Source: Vanilla planifolia (taxonomy: Eukaryota > Streptophyta > Magnoliopsida > Asparagales > Orchidaceae). From it: a stretch of 64,000 nt of DNA. The position numbers were made by a program, and so were the translations under genes. A model generated the notes under the pieces. The model did not search any database. It had not been told where the DNA came from and saw nothing but the letters and a program-made list of their open reading frames with translations. Shown here piece after piece: positions 23,760 to 36,770 of this stretch; within the stretch, counting starts at the first letter, position 1; each line of letters begins with the position of its first letter. The stretch covers positions 1,169,498-1,233,497 of the forward strand of contig JAIUJO010000071.1 in assembly GCA_023846275.1 (NCBI GenBank), in the 5' to 3' direction.

Positions 23760-26050
23760 TTTTTCAAAAATTTACAAAGATAAAAATAACCTTATTTTAA
23801 AATACTATTTTTTAAAAAGTGTGTGCACTTGTAGTATTAATAAAAAAAAATAAAGATAAAGTAATGAATAGAAATTTTTAAGTGATTTGGACAATTATTG
23901 CTCATATTTACTCATAATCATAAAAGAACAAACTTACTCCGTTGTAGTTTTTTGTAAAAGTAGGTAGAAAACAATTCATAACAATCCACAGAAGAGTTAT
24001 ATACTATAGTTCATTATGCAACTCAAAGGGGGTACAATAGATCAAAAGATCCCATAGTTGACCCAAAAGTAGTCATAATAGAAGAATGAATGCAATAAAT
24101 ATAGAATATATAATAGAAACTTTATATTTATAAAGAGTGAAAACCTTAGCAACAACTTGGCATTTTGAATCAAAGATCAATATTGCAAAAGATCTTCTCC
24201 AATAACCCTAATGACAATGAGTTTTTTTTCCTGTAAAACACTTGATGTTGGATGCAAATGCCATTATTTTGCATATTTTGTTTATTTGCATGTTATGTTT
24301 TTCCATTTCAAACAAACATTGACAACCTTTTAAGTTGTGATTGACTTAAGTTAAGAGCTTATTGTGATCTCTATAGTAGTCATAATGCCTTAGAATTACT
24401 ATGAGTTAGCAATAATAAAAGCAATGTGAGTGGTAAAAAGATTTAGATATTTCTCTAACAAGGTATCTTTTGATATCATTGGTTTTTTTTGTCATTGATT
24501 TTTTCTTAGATTTGCTCTTTTCCTCTTACAAATGGAACCATGATCCCTATAACTTGGGGGTTATAGGTGATTGCTCCTTTGATGTGAGTGCTTGGGCATA
24601 AGGCTAGTTGGGATGTTGAATTCCCCAAGAAGATTTCATTTAAAGGGTTTTGAATTTACGAAGTTCTGATTCACAAAACTCGTTGAATTTCTCAAGTTCG
24701 GACTTTGTAAGAGTTTTGGCTTCTCATATTTTTTTTGAATTTTTTTGAATTATTTCATTCATTATTTCTACCTTTTTATATAGTGGTTGGGATACATATT
24801 TTAAATATAAAACAAAAAATGTGATTTTGATCGAAAATTAAAAATTTCTCAAATTTTACCAATTTTGCACCTATCAACGTCTGTCTTTGCCAGCGTGCAT
24901 CCTGAGGTGCACAAATTTATGACCGAGCCAAGGGTCTATCCATGCATGTAGGTAGCTTGTGCATGTAATAAACAAATGCGCTTAACTATTGATAAGGTGC
25001 ACGTGTAGCATTTAAAAGAAATGGACTATTGAAAATAAATGGGATATTTTGTAAAATTAATAAGGTCACCAATTGTCCATATAGTTATGGGGTTGGGCAC
25101 TAAAAAAGAAATGATATTAATAAAACAATTAAAAACAATAACGATCACTTCTCTGTGTGGCTAGGTGATGCAAAAAATAAATTATAAATAAAATATTGTT
25201 AAAAAATTGAGTGGCCATAATCTATCCAAGTGACTAAAAAGAGTATTGTTGAAAAGATAAAAGTAGGTATTACAATAAAAGGATAAGATTGAAAATCAAT
25301 GTTATATAATTAAACATTTAAATTAAGCAATATTTATTTATGTTATTAATTAGGAAATTATTAAAAGAATAAACATAAAAGTAATGTTATGGATAATTGA
25401 GCGAGAGAAATATTAAGAAAAGAGAATTTGAATGTGAAACCATTCTTTGGTGTTTGAAATTTAGTGACACTAAGTCTTGTAAATCTCATCCATTAGAACC
25501 ATTATTGTAGCTATCAAGAGCATTTTCTAACTTACCCACCTAAGCTTTTTTATTGTTAGAAAATGATGGTATTAAGGTAATTTGTAATGGATTTGGAAGC
25601 AAAAATTAGGTTGAGGGTGGTGGAGATTGATTTTAGCTAAGATTAGCTGAAACCTTGAGTTGAACCAAACCAATAATTCAGCTGAGTGATGACTAACATC
25701 AGGCATGTCTTTTTAAATTGGACTAGCCTTCCATGACAAACCTTTTCATGAGAAAAAGGATAAAAGGTGTAAGATTTCTAGAAATCAAGTGTTAGAGAAA
25801 TAGCTCTGAAGCTGTTAGGTCGCACAGATCACTCTCAATGTCCAGATTGATTAGGATTCATCAAGCATGATTGGTATTATCATTGTTCAAGTTGAATAGG
25901 ATAAAACTTAGTTCAGAGAAGGACAAAATATTAATGAAATTTACAAATTTATGATGTGCAAAGGGTCTTGTTCTTTGGTTATAATTAACTTGCCACTCCA
26001 TTATGGTTTAGTTTGTGTACCACTTTGGTGTGGACAATTTTGCTAAATAT
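23760..26050. other. interior of the kinesin pseudogene, nothing recognised
   Basis: AT-rich sequence between the two kinesin blocks. The family's neck helix and the first strands of the motor (up to the P-loop) should be encoded here or further right, but I found no trace. No other gene is visible. Confidence 0.4.
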
Positions 26051-29000
26051 AATTTTTTCACTTTTAGGGAATTTCTCTTTGCTTATCCCTCTTTGTTCTT
26101 ACCTTAGTCTTATATTTGAACTTGAAGGAGCTTCCTTTTTGTAATAACTCTAAATCACCTTCTTGTGATTCTTTAGCTAAAGGGAATTAAATCATTTCTT
26201 CTTCTTGGAATTTGTAATTAGTTTCAACACTTTTCTAACATTGCATGTTGGAATTAATGAGTAGATAGAAGATGAGAACTACATTTCAAAAAGTTGTGCT
26301 TCTTGATGATCTTGTTTTTAATGTTTCAACGATGTAAGTGATCACTAATTCAATCCCTCCACCTCTTAAGAATGATCCTCCCTTTAAGCCATTCTTTCAC
26401 ATCTTTTAGTAACATTTGGAAATATTTTTGTGAAGGTCATTACTATCCATTTGAAATTCTTGTTCCACTAAAGTCTACGATTCTTGCTCAAGTTTCAATT
26501 GTCTTAAATGAGCTTGTTCATTTTCTTATGAGAACTGTCCTTTTTCAACTCATTCATTTACCTTTATTCTTCTACTAATTAATTAATTTCTGCAAGTGGG
26601 ATACCTTGTGTTTGTGCCACTTCATAATTTCCTGTTTACCTTTGTTGTCCTTGGATGTGTTCATTTAGCAAAGAGTGTGGCATGTTGTATGATGCGTCTT
26701 AGCTGTTCTTCTTACATTGGCATTGTAATTGCCCCTCTTTTAATGGGGATTTTTTTATTTTCTTTTCTGAATTTCAAATTCCTACTTTCTGTTATGAAAA
26801 ATCAAGCACATAAAATTTTCTATGTGAATTCAAGACACTTACGTCTTTTTTTCTTGCTTTTTGGTGCAATTAAGTGAACAATTTTCTCCATCTTGCTTCA
26901 TGGATGTAACATCGAAGTGGCTTTAGAAGGTATCTCGTTATTCCCAATTTCAAGTTTTTGAAATGGATCTTTGCTTCTTCCTTTGCTAGTTATGTCGAAC
27001 CAGAAAATTTTTGTTGAATGTTTGCTAGATCTTAGTCAAAATTAAAAATGGAAGCCCCAAATTTTACATCCAATGTTTCCAAGAAAGCCTAAGTGAGGTG
27101 GAGCTAGAAGAAACCCAGGTGACTCAAGCATCCTTAGTATTTTTTCTTTGGGCCAATGAATTCGAGAAGCCATGGCTTTGCTTACCGTCTCATATCTTGC
27201 TGAAAAACTTTTATTACTCTTTGTTAATGAAGAATAGTTATCTATTTCCAACACATTTAGAAGCAAGAGAAGGCTTAAGGAAATTACCAATGAGCTCATC
27301 TTAAAAATGGAGAAATCTAAATATTTTCATTAAGCGAGTAATTGATAATATCATTATCATCCATCTTAGACCATTAGTTACCTCGTCAAGAGTTTGAGAA
27401 TACTCCATTGAATGTATCTCTATGGTAAATTCTTATTGCCACATTAGCTTTGGTTATCATCCATGAAGTCTTTGATTACAAAAATTGTTTAAGAAGGTTA
27501 GCTACAAAAATATTATGGTAAGAAGGGAGAAAGAGAGACATAAAGTAGCTCTCTTATGTCCTTGTTGGATGGTTAATTGGCTTTATTTAAGAGGAAGCAA
27601 GGCTTGACCAAGGGTTTGTAGAGAGAGGATGATGAAAGTGTGGGTTTTGAGAGTTAAAGGGAGGAAAGAAGAGAAAAGGTTGTGATTTAATTTTAGGTGA
27701 GGCAAACTTGAGAAAGGGAAAGCATGTGTTAATTTTGGAGGTTTTGGAATGAGGTATTTGGCAAAAATTTAAGCAAGGATGAAAGGGAGAGGGTTTTGAG
27801 GTTTAAGATGGTTTTTAGGTTTATTGAGTTTGCTTAGACTAAAAAGGAATAAAAAAGAAAAAAAGGAGAGGAAGAAGGAGGTCATTAAGAGTTTCAAGAT
27901 GTTGGATTGATATTCAAGTCTAGTCAAACATAAGTGCTCAAGCTATGTAAGAGTTATCACCAAAAACAATTATCTAAAAATTTCATTTGTCTTATATTTT
28001 TTTAATACAAGAGTTTTGAAAAAGAATAAAAATGGAAAGAAATTTTCATGGAAATAAAAATCTTAATTAAAGTCTTCTTAATTTTCAAAAACTTATTTTA
28101 GGAAAGAAAGCATGAAGAAATAAACAAAGATCACAAAGGAATAAAAAAAGATAATGCTATTCTAAACCTTTGCTCTTTTTATGTCATTCGTTTAAAGGAG
28201 TTCATCCAAAAGGGAGTTTAACTCGACAAAACAAGTATCAAAGAGATTAAAAATCCATGAAAAGCTCCCAACCATGCCTCCTATTTTCTTAATCTATGGA
28301 AAGGTGTCAAATGTGGTGCTAAGTGAAGTAACCAAGAAAATTCAAATTGAACTATGATGTACTATAATAAACTATAATAAAGCACTCATAAATCATGAAG
28401 AGCTATCATATGAAATGAACCAAGTTATGTGTCATCATCTACAAAGGTTGTGAAGCAAGGTTTGATCGGAGTAGCTTTGTGATTGGTTTATGCTTTATGT
28501 AGATTCTATTAATTAAAGGAGGTTCAAACTCCACATTTAGTGTTGCATCACCTTGAAGGAAAACCATTTAAGACCTTTCGAGAGTTTTCATCTCTCTTTA
28601 TGGCCATGGAGACAAGTTTAAGTACATGTTATTATTATTTTGGTGATCTTTGGAGGGAATCAAGCATGCCCTTATAAATTAATTCTAAAATCATTTAAGG
28701 CAAACACTTTGTCAAATGTAATAATGAGAATATTTTATTTGCTTCCAATCACTTTTGAGCCAAAGCATCTTTGATATTTAGAATTTCTTAAAACCACCAT
28801 CGTGTTCACATGACTTATTGCAAACATTGTGCATTTGGTATTGTGGATATCGTAGTCTTGTTGATTCTTTATTTTGGAATGCCTTCAATAAGATGGGCAT
28901 TTGTTTAAATCGTGTTCTCCCCTTTGTTGGTTCTCCAATCAGCTTCTTGGGAGAATAAACTAAGCTTAAAGTTAGCTTTCTTTTTTTGCATATGGGAATG

Positions 29001-31620
29001 AAATATAAGTAGTCATGTAGATGGAAAATTTTATAAACAAGACAATATCATTATTTGTAATTTTTTATTTACTTACAATAAATGAATTTCACATTATGGC
29101 TTCAACACCTTCTGTGTATAAATTTTACAACCTAGTTTTATTAGATTGACATATTGTTTCATTTGATCATCCGAATCAGACCAAAGACAGTTTTATTCTC
29201 AAAACGTTTTTAGACATTTTAAGGCTAAATTACCATAGAGATCTGCAAATCATTTTCTTTATAGTTAATGTGGGATTATTTATTTTTATACCCATCAAAC
29301 TAAAATCCTACAAAAAATTACTCTTTGTTAAGTAATTTCAATCTTGGTCATCACCCGTCAGGTACTCCTCACACCCTTTGATCCCTTGTGTTCAAATAAA
29401 GTCTTACGCCATTAGGTTTCGCATGTTTAAGGATAATGCTTTAGTTGAAGAAGTTCTACATGAGTACAATGATGGGAAGTTGTGGCATTTCGTCAATTTA
29501 TTGGACGTCTTGGTTCTTCTTCATAGAATGTTTTTTTTCTTTTTGATCTTTTAGTTCCTTCCAAAGTATACGTATATTTGTTAACTTGAATGGAGAGCAA
29601 AGGGTTTGAATTAATAGCAAAGGGAGACCACTCTCTCACTCTTAGCTCAGCACATTGATATTTTTGCATGGTCTTGTTTTGATATGGTTGGTGTTACTTG
29701 AGTTATGTTTTACCAACATCTTAATGTTAACTTTGAATGCTTAAGAATATGATAGAAGAAGACACACTTAGCTAAGAAAAAGAAGCCCTAACTATAGAGA
29801 ACTAGCTTATATTCTTAAGGTTTGATTCATTGTTGTTGTGTAATACCTCAAGTGGTTGGAAATGTTTTTTCATGTCAAGAAAAGTAATGACAAATGACAC
29901 ATTTTTGTTGACTCTTTGTTTTATCTTATTTGTCTTGACCAAAGTTTCATTTTTGTTAAGAATTGATGCTTCAATGAGCTTTATTGCAACTTTTAATCAT
30001 TTAAGGTTTCTTGAATGCCTTCTTTGGATGACAATATATTAGGATTTTTGTGTTGGAAATGAAAAAATTCATCTATCATCAATTTTCAATATGTTGCTAA
30101 AAGGCCATGTCATTTGTTTTAAAAACTGAAAGGGCAACATACATGTACATGGTTAATATAGTTTTTAGCCATCAATGAGGAATGAATCTTGATGCATATG
30201 TTGAGGAGTTCTTTGTCAAAAGCAATCATTCTTCGCCTATGTTGAGGATCTTAAAGAGAACTTTCAAGAATTATGACAATTTGGGTTGCATGTCAATCCA
30301 CCCGAGTGTAATTTTGGCATTTTATCAAGCATGTTTAAAGAAAGGAAGTGAATCTAACCTTGATGGTGTTTGAGACTTTTTGAAAATGCATTCACAAAGA
30401 CATTTTGAGACCTATATAACTTTGATGGTCATATTTCTACGTGTGCAGAATCATATCTTGCTATGAAGTCGAGAATTAACCATTTTCATGCCATTGGGAG
30501 GCAAAATCAGATTGTAGCTTATAAAAAACTATGAGAATGCGATGGAATTAAGAAGCTCCTCTGTTATGTCTTTCATGTTCTTAAAAATTTGGAATAATGT
30601 TATCCAACCTCTCAAGCTATTTGACATTATTAAATCCATTTATTTTGTTTATTATTGAAGCAGTTCTTTCGGTTATAACCTTGCCACGAGTTTTTTTAAC
30701 AAGAATTGTGCTGGACAACAATGCAGAAGAATGTTGCACAATATGTTGAGATTGTAAAAATTGTCATTTTAATAGACATTTGCCTCAATGACTAATAGGA
30801 TCAATGAAAGCCATTAATGTATTATGGCATTTCCTAGTTTATGAAACAATTTTCCTTGGGCAAACATTTGTATTTTGTTGTGATAGTTGATTGCTTCACA
30901 AAATAGATTGAAGTAAAATCCTTGGTTAAAAGAGCACAACTAAATGAACTTTAGAATGCTTGTGTAATGTAGTGCAAGCTCTTAAAATAACATAGCAAAT
31001 TAGATTTTAATCCGTATACATTTTCTATGAAGTTCTAAATTTCTTTGAGGTGGTTCTTGGACACATGATTATCATAGTAGTAAAACATTTTTTATCTTCA
31101 CTTTAGAGTATTCTTATCTACTCCATAATAAGTGATCTATGAGTCTACCTATCTTATGATAATTTATATAATATACTAAATAGATAAATTAGATTACATA
31201 ATAAATATTTAAAGTGTTTGTTGTTATGAAAATAAGATACGATTTTTATTGCCATGGAATTCAATACTACCTTGTCATGTTATTGGGTTTTCTAATGACT
31301 TAATTGTCCATAAATATATTCTTGGCATTTAGCATATGGAGTTGAGAGGAGGGAGGAGAGAGAGAGAAAGAGAGAAAGGAGAATATTTAATTGGCTATAT
31401 TTGATTTTCTCTCTTATGGTCATTTTTTCTTTATTTATCTCTTTATTATTTCTAAGTTCAAATCGTGAACTTGGAAGAGCTTCCTTTTTGTAGTACCCCA
31501 CTGCACCTTGTAATTCTTCAACTCAAATTCTCTATTGTTTGTTAAAATCTGTAGTTAACCTCAATACTCTACATCAAGGATGCTAATATAGATGGTCAAG
31601 ACAGTGATTTTAAAAGTTGT
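26050..31620 (+). mobile_element. probable old LTR retroelement inside the kinesin pseudogene (fossil)
   Basis: Two weakly similar stretches, about 26,080-26,250 and 31,420-31,590, share the word AGCTTCCTTTTTGTA in the same orientation, followed by a CTTGT.ATTCTT word and a GTA.TTA.C.TCAA.ACT word. They may be worn end repeats. An integrase-like remnant of Ty3/gypsy type lies just inside the right one, where pol would end. The interior is heavily broken and I could not confirm gag or RT. A GA-rich run lies at about 31,340-31,380. The element sits between the stalk and motor blocks of the kinesin pseudogene. Confidence 0.4.
30690..30960 (+). mobile_element. Ty3/gypsy integrase remnant (fossil)
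   Basis: Near 30,745-30,790 the translation reads CKNCHFNRHLPQ, like the zinc-binding part of gypsy integrases. About 100 bp later follows QFSLGKHLYFVVIVDCFTK, matching the family's FKFLVVAIDYFTKW core segment. Both are on the plus strand and in the expected order. It is a broken fragment. Confidence 0.6.
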
Positions 31621-32453
31621 TTTAGTATAAGTGCTTAAATCAAATGAAGCTTTATAAAAAGCTATTTTTTATTTCTAAAACCATATAAATTTTTTTAATT
31701 TTAAATAAGCTACTATAACTTTTGATAAAATGCATTAGATATCATCCGATGCTCTAGCAAGATCAGAAAAAGATGTAATTGATCAATTTTTATTGCCAAC
31801 TTATTTCGTGTTACAGATCAAAATAAAAAATGTTATTTTGTTGAATGGGTTTTTTTTCATGTTTCTTGATTTATGAACTCAATTATACTTTTGTTGTTTG
31901 TATTTATTTTTTTTTAAGCATGTTGGTGTGGGTTGGCCTTCGCTTGGAAGGAACTGAAGTATGATTGGTAGAAATAGGTTGTTGGGCTTGTCCAGTTTAT
32001 TTGTTTATTTTACACTGTTAAATGCTGAAATGGTAAAAAATGGATTAACCAAAGTAGCTAAGCCAAGGAGTAGTGATTTGTATTTTGTTTTTATCTAACA
32101 AACATTTTAATTAACAGTAAATGAATCTGGAAGTTTAACTTAGGTTGGAATAAATTTTTCTGTTATTTTATTTTTGATGCGTTTCTTTTTTTCATTCACT
32201 TTTTTTTTCAAAAATCTTTTCATATCTTGTTCCTACAACAGACATAAATGTGGACATAGAAAACATTAAATGACCGTGCTCGCATCACTAGGTCAGCACG
32301 ATTGAATCAGATGATCCAACCAGTTGTTGAGCTAGTTGAATGCCCAGTTTGGTCTTCAACATTAATTCTCTATCTTGGAGAAAATGCATATAACAAGCTT
32401 CAGCTCTCATTCATTATTCTTAACTCCTTGTTTTATTATCTCTTTTTAAAAAG

Positions 32454-34070
32454 GTTGGTATCTTTGCTTATGGACAAACTGGTTCTAGTAAAACTTATAC
32501 CATGATGGGCAAGTCTGAAGCCCCTGAGCAGAAAGGATTAATACCACGTTCCTTGGAGCAGATCTTTGAGATTAGCCAATCACTACAGTGCCAGGGTTGG
32601 ACTTACAAAATACAGGTCTGAATGTCAATTTACATGAAAACGTAAATCGTGCTCAATCTTTCCTGCTTTCAAACCATGCTTTTCATCTTTTACAGGCATC
32701 AATGTTGGAGATCTACAATGAAAAAATTCGTGATTTGTTATCACCCAATCGTAGCACAAGCAGTTGTCTAACTCTTCTTAACAAGCAATATACCATCAAG
32801 CACAACTCAGCTGGTAATACACATGTGCCAGACCTTACTGTTGTCAATGTGTGTAGCATAAAGGAAATTTCTTTTCTGCTTGGTCAAGCTGCAAGGAGCA
32901 GGTAATTGAAATCAGCATAGACATAGTAAATTTTAGCATGCTTTCATCTTTTATTTTCTTTTTTCTGGTGGCCAAATTGAATGCATCATGTGTATTCAGT
33001 TTCCCAAATGTTCGATTTCCTTGGGCACCAAGCTTTGTTTTGCTTGCATGCATGCATTCATCTTCTATTTTCTGGTGGCTAACTAAATATGGCATGTGTA
33101 TAATTTCATTTCATGTTCCATATTCTGGTGTACCAAGCTGTGTTTTGCTTGCATGCTTTTAAACGTACGATTCTGTATCAGCATTTTTTCACTTCTGGAT
33201 CATTCTTCTCTTCCCCAACCTGACTAGCCACAAGACTATCATTGCAAGAGATTGGAACTAATGATTTTGGTTTTACTTTGTTTATCATGTCAGTTGGCAA
33301 GACTCAGATGAATGAACAATCACCAAGAAGCAATTTTTTTCACTTTAAGAATATCTTGGTGAATGTTGTGAGTGGTGGCTATTCCTTGTTCCTTTGAGCC
33401 ATTAAGCTTGTTACCTAAGACATTTGTTTACTTGACCTTGCAGGCCACGGAACAATAGGTTCAAGGTTTTTTTGAACCTGATAGATCTTGCCAGAAGTAA
33501 GCTTCATGTTATAAGTGTCTCGATCAAAGATCATCTAAAGGAAAACCTAGCAAGAATTGGTTCTCATATAGACTGAAAATTCTTGTTTTAGATGCATATG
33601 CAGAAATTCATTTTGTCCTTTAAACAGGCAATTAACAAAAGCTTGTCTTCACTGAGTGATGTTATATTTGCAATTGCCAAGGAGGAGGTTCATGTTCCTT
33701 ATAGAAACTCAAAATTGACATACCTTCAATAGGTACATGGCCATTGGATTTTTGGGATGTTTAGTATATTGTAGTGTGCACAATTTCATTACATTAGTTT
33801 TAAAAACATTCTAAAAAAAGCTGTTTGTTTACTAAAAAAATCAATTTTCAACTTTGACCATCTTCATTCTCATCATTCTCTATAATCTCTTGGTGTTTAA
33901 AGCCTTGTCTTGGGGGAGATTCAAAAACGTTGATGTTTGTTAACATCTCTCCAGAGGTTTCATCGGCCAGTGAATCGATATCCTCACTCCAATTTGCTGC
34001 TTCTGTCAATACCTGTGAGATTGGGTTTCCTCGCCGTCAAACCCAGATGCGACCACTGGATTCCCGTTGA
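32454..34070 (+). pseudogene. kinesin-14 (ATK type) pseudogene, motor domain block
   Basis: Exon 32,454-32,615 (54 codons, AG/GT flanks) starts [19 protein letters not shown], the P-loop; the family has GQTGSGKT. Exon 32,696-32,901 gives SMLEIYNEKIRDLL and the VCSI..ISFLLGQAARSR helix. Exon 33,289 to about 33,370 gives VGKTQMNEQSPRSN (family MNEQSSRSHF, switch I); its acceptor reads AT instead of AG and its frame breaks. About 33,444-33,550 holds the switch II region LNLIDLARSK (family LNLIDLAGSE) with a stop at 33,456 and an extra T. Exon 33,628-33,732 gives [18 protein letters not shown] and ends in TAG where the family has Gln. Exon 33,903-34,070 is clean: [17 protein letters not shown] to ..[13 protein letters not shown] and stop TGA at 34,068. 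Motor residues before the P-loop are not found. A dead gene. Confidence 0.9.
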
Positions 34071-34077
34071 AATAATG

Positions 34078-34543
34078 GTTGAGTGATTAAAGTACATTTG
34101 TCCACGAGGGTTTCTAAAACAGCAACTGAAGCAATGCATTTTTTCTTGCCCCAAGCCATTAAAACAATTGGGTTGAGTGATTAAAGTACATTTGTCCACG
34201 AGGGTTTCTAAAACAGCAACTGAGTGCAATTTTTGTTACCCCAAGCCATTAAAATAATTTGGTTGAGTGAGTAAAGCACATTTATCCACAAGGGTTTCTA
34301 AAATAGCAACTGAAGCAGTGCATTTTTTGTTGGCCCAAGCCATTAAAACAATTTGGTTGAGTGATTAAAGTATATTTGTCCATGAGGGTTTCTAAAACAA
34401 CAACTGAAGCAATGCATTTTTTGTTGGCCCAAGCCATTAAAACAATTTGGTGGAGTGATTAAAGAACATTTGTCCACAAGGGTTTCTAAAACATCAATTG
34501 AAACAATGCATTTTGTTTTGCCCCAAGCCATTAAAACAATTTG
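34078..34543 (+). repeat. minisatellite, five tandem units of 90-94 bp
   Basis: Units start at 34,078, 34,172, 34,262, 34,356 and 34,450, each opening with GTTGAGTGATTAAAG (GTGGAG in the last) and containing GAGGGTTTCTAAAACA and CAAGCCATTAAAACAATT. Lengths are 94, 90, 94, 94 and 94 bp, and the units are about 90% alike by eye. The first unit begins 8 bp after the kinesin stop codon, so the array occupies the former 3' untranslated region. The unit length is not a multiple of three and the minus-strand open frames across it are a by-product. Confidence 0.95.
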
Positions 34544-34830
34544 GTGTTGCAGAATGTATTTCGCAGATGATGGATTTGATCATTGCTTCCTCTTCCATTG
34601 CCATAATATTCAAGTCAGATGTAATAATTTTTTCGGCATCTGATTGATCTACTGCTTTGTGATCTTCGTGTATGGTATTGGGTGATGAACTATATTCCTT
34701 TTCATCACCCATTGTTCTAAAAACTAAGCATTCATCTTCTTTTACTAAATAGCTATTGAAGTTGAGCATAGTATTATATTTTATGTCTTTGATATTTTTC
34801 TGTACCATTGGCAAAGAGAAACCATTGTCA
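34544..34830 (-). pseudogene. unrecognised coding-like segment
   Basis: On the minus strand this stretch is open and has a protein-like composition: MVQKNIKDIKYNTMLNF, then KEDECLVFRTMGDEKEY, then an acidic part with SDAEKIITSDLN. It is rich in Glu, Asp and Ser, with no membrane segment. The frame runs on into the minisatellite, where it loses sense. It may be one exon, or a relic, of a minus-strand gene that converges on the kinesin gene. I do not recognise the family. Confidence 0.3.
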
Positions 34831-36600
34831 ATCTAAGTTGTGCCCTTAAAAATTGTATGTTATTAAAAAATATGACCTAGTGAGATTGTTTTAATTTTTA
34901 AAGTGCTTCTATTAATTAGATTGTAGAGTTGTAATTATATAGAGTCCTTTATGCCCTAAAATTGCAAGAATTGGCATGTTTTTGCTTGTATTGCCAATAT
35001 ATTTTACTATATGTTGCTAGAATTTCAGTATTATCCCTAGTATCAACCAAAAAATGAAGCTTTCAACTAAAATCGGGAACAGAATTCTGTGTTATAATCT
35101 GATTATGATCAATCTTAGTTTCGGTATATGCACGTGCATGAGAATGCATACATTGGCATATGCATCCTAGTATTTTTTAGGACATACTTTTTAGCGATAC
35201 ATTCTATAATATATTTTGTGTTATTTACAGTACTTGTATTGTTCAAAATATCAGGTATCAGTTTACCAAAGTACAAGAATTTAATTTTAAAAGAAAAGGA
35301 CAACATGAGTCCTGTTATTCTCACAAAACGTGCTGTTAATGTGACCGTTTTCATTCGTAAAAAACCTTCCAATTTTCTTGATTGAGAAAGTGGCCAAATT
35401 GGAAAACCGTGGTCATGATTTAACTCAGTTTGCTATAAACTTTGATGCCTTAAAAAATATATATGTTCCTAAACATGTACTACATCCTCTAGTGACAAAC
35501 AAGCATTAATTGACTTCAAATTAGCCATAATAAAAAAATATAGGAGAGTTCAAATATACTTTTGAATAACAAGTTTTGGACCAATGGGTATATTTATGAT
35601 GGCATGCATTGGCTAAGAGACCAAAAAAGTAATTTTTAGGAATAAAGAGGCTATATATGCCCTACACAAGTATCATTAAACAGAGATGAAATGATCAACT
35701 TTGCTAACAAATTATTTCAACTTATTTTTTGGACCAATGTTTCCAATAAAACCAAGAGAATTACTAAAATAACCTAAAATCATTCAACTTGATCTTAGAA
35801 AACGAAGAAATCAAGCAACAAAACACAAAATATATGCCAAATAAGTATAGCATTTTTTTACATTGCTTAAAAGCCAATGATTCTTAATACATTTATTTTG
35901 ATGTGACCAATTAAGTGAGAAGTATTATAAGGTTTGCTTTCATCTTTTTCTCTTAATAAGTTTAGAAACTAATGTTTTAGCCTTGGTATTCAAAATAAAT
36001 GAAGAGAATGTTGCACCATTTATATTTTTTAAGAGATTTTGAGGAATTTGCCCCTATTTGAACTTGAACCTCCAGTTCATACGAGACCCATTAGCACATA
36101 AATTACATACTTGGCAATTTTTATTCAAAAAACAATCTAGATATAGATATGGAATGGAAAGGGGAAAAGGGCATATTTGATCCAAATTCATACAAAGAGA
36201 AGCTCATTTTTCACAACAAAAGCATAATGTTAACTAGTTTATGAGTGTATGTAGTACAAATATATTCATAAATTGCTATGTTTGATATTTTAGAAGAAAT
36301 TTCTCTTTGAAAAATATTGATCATGAAATGAATCCTATACTAACAATTGTCTTGAGATGTACATTACAAAAAAAGGTATTATCTTTTGGAATATCATTCA
36401 GTGGATGGGCATTTTAGTATATAATAAAGAGCATACTTCAAAGCTTAAATGAAAATAATTTAGAGATCAAAATATATAAGGATGTCGCAAGAGAAGTTAA
36501 AGATTAAAATGGAAAATGTAGAAAACAAAGTGATAATAAATTAAACATATAAATCTATTTGTAATATATTGGATAATTTCTTAAGCTAAACAAACCTTAA
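34831..36600. other. intergenic AT-rich, nothing recognised
   Basis: No supported gene. Near 35,128-35,165 there is a cluster of GCATATGC, GCACGTGC and GCATAC words (partly palindromic) without a clear larger structure. Confidence 0.4.
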
Positions 36601-36606
36601 ATTATT

Positions 36607-36770
36607 GATCTATTTATTCATTAGATGAAGAAAGTAGCGCTTCAAAAATTTTGGAAAGTGAAGACTGAGGTGCATATAGAGGGGTTCATCCATTTATTCT
36701 ATAGATGAAGAAGGTAGTGTTTCAAAAATTTTGCTATGTGAAGACTGAGATGCATATAGTGGGGTGGACT
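36607..36770. repeat. 80-bp tandem duplication
   Basis: AGATGAAGAA.GTAG.G.TTCAAAAATTTT starts at 36,623 and again at 36,703, each followed by GTGAAGACTGAG.TGCATATAG and GGGGT. Two copies, about 88% alike by eye. Confidence 0.85.

Noticed and set aside
26372-26877. Two hydrophobic plus-strand frames that look like membrane proteins
   Set aside because: T-rich DNA gives Phe/Leu-rich translations. No start context, no homology recognised, and they lie inside a decayed element region.
33984-34531. Minus-strand frames with repeated CFNGLGQ..MHCFSCC peptides
   Set aside because: Produced by the 90-94-bp minisatellite. The unit is not a multiple of three, so the reading frame rotates from unit to unit.
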